A stretch of DNA of 64,000 nt, from NCBI RefSeq assembly GCF_025352425.1, contig NZ_JANXTI010000065.1:1-64000 (forward strand), in the 5' to 3' direction. Below the pieces are notes generated by a model that ran no database searches, was not told the origin of the DNA, and worked only from the letters and a program-made list of their open reading frames with translations. The number at the start of each line of letters is the position of its first letter. Position 1 is the first letter of the stretch. Position numbers and translations under genes: made by a program. Shown here one piece after another: positions 60,885-64,000 of the stretch. This DNA comes from Flavobacterium sp. (GTDB lineage Bacteria; Bacteroidota; Bacteroidia; Flavobacteriales; Flavobacteriaceae).

Positions 60885-62930
60885 ATGTTAGATAAAAACA
60901 TCCTCCAAAAAGCATTTTCAACAATGGCCACTGCCAAAGCAATGACCAACTTGTATGAAAATAATTTTAAGATTGTTTCCAAATATGTTCACGCCACTTC
61001 GCGCGGGCACGAAGCCATTCAGATTGCGATGGCGCTGCATTTACTGCCACAGGATTATGCTTTTCCGTATTATCGTGATGATGCAATGTTACTCGGAATT
61101 GGGATGCAGCCTTATGATCTGATGCTGCAATTGATGGCCAAAAGAGACGACCCTTTTTCAGGAGGGCGAACATATTACTGTCACCCAAGTTTGAAAGATG
61201 ATGATAAACCTAAAATTCCACATCAGTCGTCAGCAACAGGAATGCAGGCCATTCCTGCAACAGGCGCTGCGATGGGTTTTTGGTATAAGGAAAACATTGG
61301 AATTGAAGATAAAAATCAAGAAGCTCCGATTGTCGTTTGTTCGCTTGGCGATGCTTCGGTAACGGAAGGTGAAATTGCTGAAGCGTTTCAAATGGCGGCA
61401 TTGAAGCAATTACCGATTTTGTATTTGGTACAAGATAACGGTTGGGATATTTCAGCAAATGCGGCTGAAACACGAGCACAAAATGCGTTTGAGTATGCCA
61501 AAGGTTTCCACGGAATTGAAGCGATTTCGATTGATGGTGCCAATTTTACCGAAAGTTATTTAGCGATTCAAAAGGTAGTTGCTACTATTCGAAACGAAAG
61601 ACGACCGTTTTTAGTTCATGCCAAAGTACCATTACTGAATCACCACACATCTGGCGTTCGTATGGAATGGTATCGAGACGATTTGGAAGAAGCACAGTCG
61701 CGTGATCCTTTTCCTGTTTTGGAAAAGCAATTATTGGATGCAGGATTTACGACAAAAGAAATAGAGAATATAGAAAATTCGGTTGCAGCCAAAGTACAAG
61801 CTGATTTTGATAAAGCCCAATTAGCCGAAGATCCAAGACCCGAAGATTTGTTTACGCATGATTTTGCACCAACTCCAATTACCGAAGAAACAGGCGAAAG
61901 AAATCCGCAACGCGAAGATAAAGTTGTGATGGTCGATTGCGCTTTATTTGCTGTGGAAGAATTGATGAAGTCGCACAAAGAATGTTTGCTTTACGGACAA
62001 GATGTAGGCGGACGTTTGGGCGGCGTTTTCAGGGAAGCGGCGACTTTGGCCCAGAAATTTGGTGACGAGCGCGTTTTCAATACGCCAATCCAGGAAGCTT
62101 TTATTGTAGGTTCTACAGTTGGAATGTCAGCCGTTGGTCTCAAACCAATTGTAGAAGTACAGTTTGCTGATTACATTTGGCCTGGACTTAATCAATTGTT
62201 TACCGAAGTGAGCCGTTCCAGTTTTTTATCCAATGGAAAATGGCCGGTAAGTATGATTTTGCGTGTGCCGATTGGTGCGTACGGTAGTGGTGGTCCGTAT
62301 CATTCGTCTTCGGTGGAAAGTGTGCTTACAAATATTCGCGGAATAAAAATAGCGTATCCAAGTAACGGCGCCGATTTAAAAGGATTACTAAAAGCAGCCT
62401 ATTACGACCCAAATCCCGTGGTGATGCTGGAGCACAAAGGCTTATATTGGAGTAAAGGAAAAGGTACCGATGCTGCGCGGGTAAATGAACCAAGTGAAGA
62501 TTATATTCTGCCTTTTGGCAAAGCCAATATCGTTCAGGAAATCTGGGGACAGGAATCGGAAGAAACAATCTCAGTTATAACATACGGAATGGGAGTTCAC
62601 TGGGCATTGAACGCTTCTGCAGGGATGAAAAATCAAGTAGAAATTATTGATTTACGAACCTTATTTCCGTTAGATGAAGAAGCGATTTTGAAATCGGTTA
62701 AAAAAACTAAAAAGTGCCTGGTTGTTACCGAAGAACCAACGAATAATTCCTTTGCGAGAAGCTTGGCAGGAATGATACAGGAAAAATGTTTCAAACACCT
62801 CGACGCTCCGGTAATGGTTATCGGTTCTGAAAACATGCCGGCTATTCCATTAAACAGCACTTTGGAATTCACGATGATTCCGAATGAGTATAAAGTGAAG
62901 CTAAAGATGGAGGAGTTGTTGCAGTATTAG
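60885..62930 (+). CDS. 2-oxoacid dehydrogenase E1, fused alpha and beta subunits
   Basis: From ATG 60885 (681 residues; an in-frame ATG at 60825 would add 20) the protein joins E1-alpha (VHATSRGHEAIQIAMALHLL; ThDP site CSLGDASVTEGEIAEAF...QDNGWDIS) to E1-beta (LYGQDVGGRLGGVF, PIVEVQFADYIWPGLNQL, VVTEEPTNNSFARSLAG). The fused form is common in Bacteroidota for branched-chain oxoacid dehydrogenase. It decarboxylates the 2-oxo acid and loads the E2 lipoyl arm. Substrate range is not readable; aromatic oxo acids are possible. Confidence 0.92.
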   Translation: MLDKNILQKAFSTMATAKAMTNLYENNFKIVSKYVHATSRGHEAIQIAMALHLLPQDYAFPYYRDDAMLLGIGMQPYDLMLQLMAKRDDPFSGGRTYYCHPSLKDDDKPKIPHQSSATGMQAIPATGAAMGFWYKENIGIEDKNQEAPIVVCSLGDASVTEGEIAEAFQMAALKQLPILYLVQDNGWDISANAAETRAQNAFEYAKGFHGIEAISIDGANFTESYLAIQKVVATIRNERRPFLVHAKVPLLNHHTSGVRMEWYRDDLEEAQSRDPFPVLEKQLLDAGFTTKEIENIENSVAAKVQADFDKAQLAEDPRPEDLFTHDFAPTPITEETGERNPQREDKVVMVDCALFAVEELMKSHKECLLYGQDVGGRLGGVFREAATLAQKFGDERVFNTPIQEAFIVGSTVGMSAVGLKPIVEVQFADYIWPGLNQLFTEVSRSSFLSNGKWPVSMILRVPIGAYGSGGPYHSSSVESVLTNIRGIKIAYPSNGADLKGLLKAAYYDPNPVVMLEHKGLYWSKGKGTDAARVNEPSEDYILPFGKANIVQEIWGQESEETISVITYGMGVHWALNASAGMKNQVEIIDLRTLFPLDEEAILKSVKKTKKCLVVTEEPTNNSFARSLAGMIQEKCFKHLDAPVMVIGSENMPAIPLNSTLEFTMIPNEYKVKLKMEELLQY

Positions 62931-63026
62931 GAGCTATTCCCGCTATTCATTGCAATCTTTTTTGGGTTTCCCTTTCGCTTCGCTACAGGAAAATCAAAAA
63001 AGGATTTCCATTACTATCGGGGCTAG
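62930..63026. repeat. CCCGCTAT-CTATCGGGGCTA repeat, copy 4
   Basis: GGAGCTATTCCCGCTATTCA opens, GCAATCTTTTTTG and CCCTTTCGC lie inside and TTACTATCGGGGCTA closes. It follows the E1 stop and lies at the cluster end, so it may act as a terminator or mRNA stabiliser. Confidence 0.8.
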
Positions 63027-63098
63027 AAAAAACAAAATAAAAACCGTAATAATAAATGTTACGGTTATCTATTTTTGCTAATTGTGACTGCGAACTGC

Positions 63099-63632
63099 CT
63101 ACTTCTTCTGCGGTGGATACTGTTCTAAAATCTTAGAAACAAACTCCTTTATTTTTTCATCCTTTTTATTGGTGTCTTTTGTCAAAGTGCCCTGACCTTC
63201 ACCCTGCCAAATCAATTCTTTTTTCTTTGCATCGATGATGTCGACGTATAAAGTTCCTTCTGTATATCTTGAAACTGATGTGTTTCCGCCCCATAAATAA
63301 GGATTCCATCCGTAGCCCCAGCCATAACCCCATCCGGCATTGTATTGGTTTACATTAACTTGCTCTCTTTCTTTGGTAAAAAAGGCAATCAACAAATCAG
63401 GGTTTTCACTTTTTGTAAATCCTTTTGAAGTCATTACTTCATCAATAGAGCGAAGGATTCTCTTTTTATCTAAATCGGAAATCTCGGCTTTGTCTATTCC
63501 GGTTTTATGGAAAGCATAAGTTTTGTAGGGCGAAAAATCTACTTTTTTGTCATAATCGGAATTCACACTAACAGAGCAGCATGAGGAAAAAACAAAGAGA
63601 AGAAGTAACGGTAAAATTTTTAATGTTTTCAT
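63099..63632 (-). CDS. DUF4136 lipoprotein
   Basis: This 177-residue protein has a lipoprotein signal (LLFVFSSCCSVSV, lipobox Cys near 18). The DUF4136 pattern follows: DFSPYKTYAFHKT, RILRSIDEVMTSKGFTKSEN PDLLIAFF (in two parts), and GTLYVDIIDAKKKELIWQGE, with a Gly/Trp/Tyr-rich insert (WGYGWGYGWNPYLWGG). Function is unknown. Confidence 0.9.
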   Translation of the reverse strand: MKTLKILPLLLLFVFSSCCSVSVNSDYDKKVDFSPYKTYAFHKTGIDKAEISDLDKKRILRSIDEVMTSKGFTKSENPDLLIAFFTKEREQVNVNQYNAGWGYGWGYGWNPYLWGGNTSVSRYTEGTLYVDIIDAKKKELIWQGEGQGTLTKDTNKKDEKIKEFVSKILEQYPPQKK

Positions 63633-63696
63633 AGCTATAATTTATTTAAGTTTCTAGTTCAAAATTTAGCTTAGAATCAAAAACTTTAATTCCAAA

Positions 63697-63999
63697 CTAA
63701 AACAACGAATCGTCAACTATGTTAGGGATGGTAACTTTTAATAAAGGTTGCGTAGCCATGGCTCTTTTTATTGCAAAAATTGCTCCTTCATTTCTGGCCC
63801 AATTTCTTCTTGAAATCCCGTTATTAACATCCCAGAAAAGCATTGACTCTAAGCGTCTTGACGCGTCCGCAGATCCATCAAGAACCATACCAAATCCCCC
63901 GTTAATTACCTCGCCCCACCCAACGCCTCCGCCATTATGGATAGAAACCCAGGTAGCACCACGGAAACTGTCGCCAATTACGTTTTGGATTGCCATATC
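63697..63999 (-). CDS. hutU: Urocanate hydratase, C-terminal fragment
   Basis: The last 101 codons of urocanase lie on the minus strand and run past the right edge. GATWVSIHNGGGVGWGEVIN and GGFGMVLDGSADASRRL are the family's NAD-binding and C-terminal signature. It hydrates urocanate in histidine catabolism. The visible Met at 63996 is internal. Confidence 0.93.
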   Translation of the reverse strand, partial: DMAIQNVIGDSFRGATWVSIHNGGGVGWGEVINGGFGMVLDGSADASRRLESMLFWDVNNGISRRNWARNEGAIFAIKRAMATQPLLKVTIPNIVDDSLF

Positions 64000-64000
64000 A

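Noticed and set aside
1..64000. tRNA, rRNA or riboswitch genes
   Set aside because: I scanned the gaps for cloverleaf ends, rRNA words and known leader motifs and found none I could support. A covariance-model scan would be decisive.

Overview
The window comes from a Flavobacterium-like member of the Bacteroidota. The support is a type IX secretion (T9SS) C-terminal sorting domain at the left edge and on a Kelch protein, many TAnnTTTG promoter boxes in place of E. coli-type promoters, almost no Shine-Dalgarno sequences, AT-rich intergenic DNA full of short dispersed repeats, and family members typical of the group (GSCFA, DUF6705, fused E1 alpha/beta, long PaaZ). No rRNA, tRNA or CRISPR array was recognised.

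Layout. 1-3.6 kb: tail of a T9SS-exported protein, a secreted PAP2 phosphatase, a CHAP/peptidoglycan-binding protein with a frameshift near its end, and an unknown exported protein. 4-16 kb: a defence island. A type I restriction-modification system (hsdM, hsdS, hsdR) is interrupted between M and S by a DUF2971 gene and an AlbA_2/ATPase gene, and between S and R by an oppositely oriented HipA-like kinase pair. It is followed by a HigB toxin and a HigA antitoxin fused to an ImmA-type protease, with a clear operator. 16-26 kb: an accessory block that looks richer in G+C, with hypothetical proteins, an 11-bp repeat array, a Kelch/T9SS protein, a lone receiver domain, the NHEJ ligase LigD, a pair of small disordered proteins of opposite charge, an HD-type ppGpp hydrolase-like protein, a secreted propeller-like protein and an S1/P1 nuclease.

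26-46 kb is core: Era and Der GTPases, a lipoprotein with a JAMM-like motif next to a DUF6705 protein, LemA/TPM genes, a MerR regulator and an M23 peptidase, AlaRS, an MsbA-like ABC exporter, a GSCFA protein, propeller proteins and a TPR histidine kinase/LuxR-type regulator pair. 46-63 kb: a TetR regulator with a perfect 20-bp operator, then one co-directional run encoding phenylacetyl-CoA catabolism (paaE, A, B, C, D, G, H, I, J, Z, F, Y), continuing into an E2 acyltransferase, a branched-chain aminotransferase and a fused E1 alpha/beta 2-oxoacid dehydrogenase. No PaaK ligase is present. The E1/E2 and aminotransferase could make phenylacetyl-CoA from phenylalanine via phenylpyruvate. The window closes with a DUF4136 lipoprotein and the C-terminus of urocanase (HutU).

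The most unusual theme is repeats. Intergenic palindromic and low-complexity repeat families also occur inside genes in frame (hsdM, alaS, paaH, the E2 linker, probably the GSCFA gene). In alaS and paaH the same element is read in the same frame and adds nearly the same peptide.
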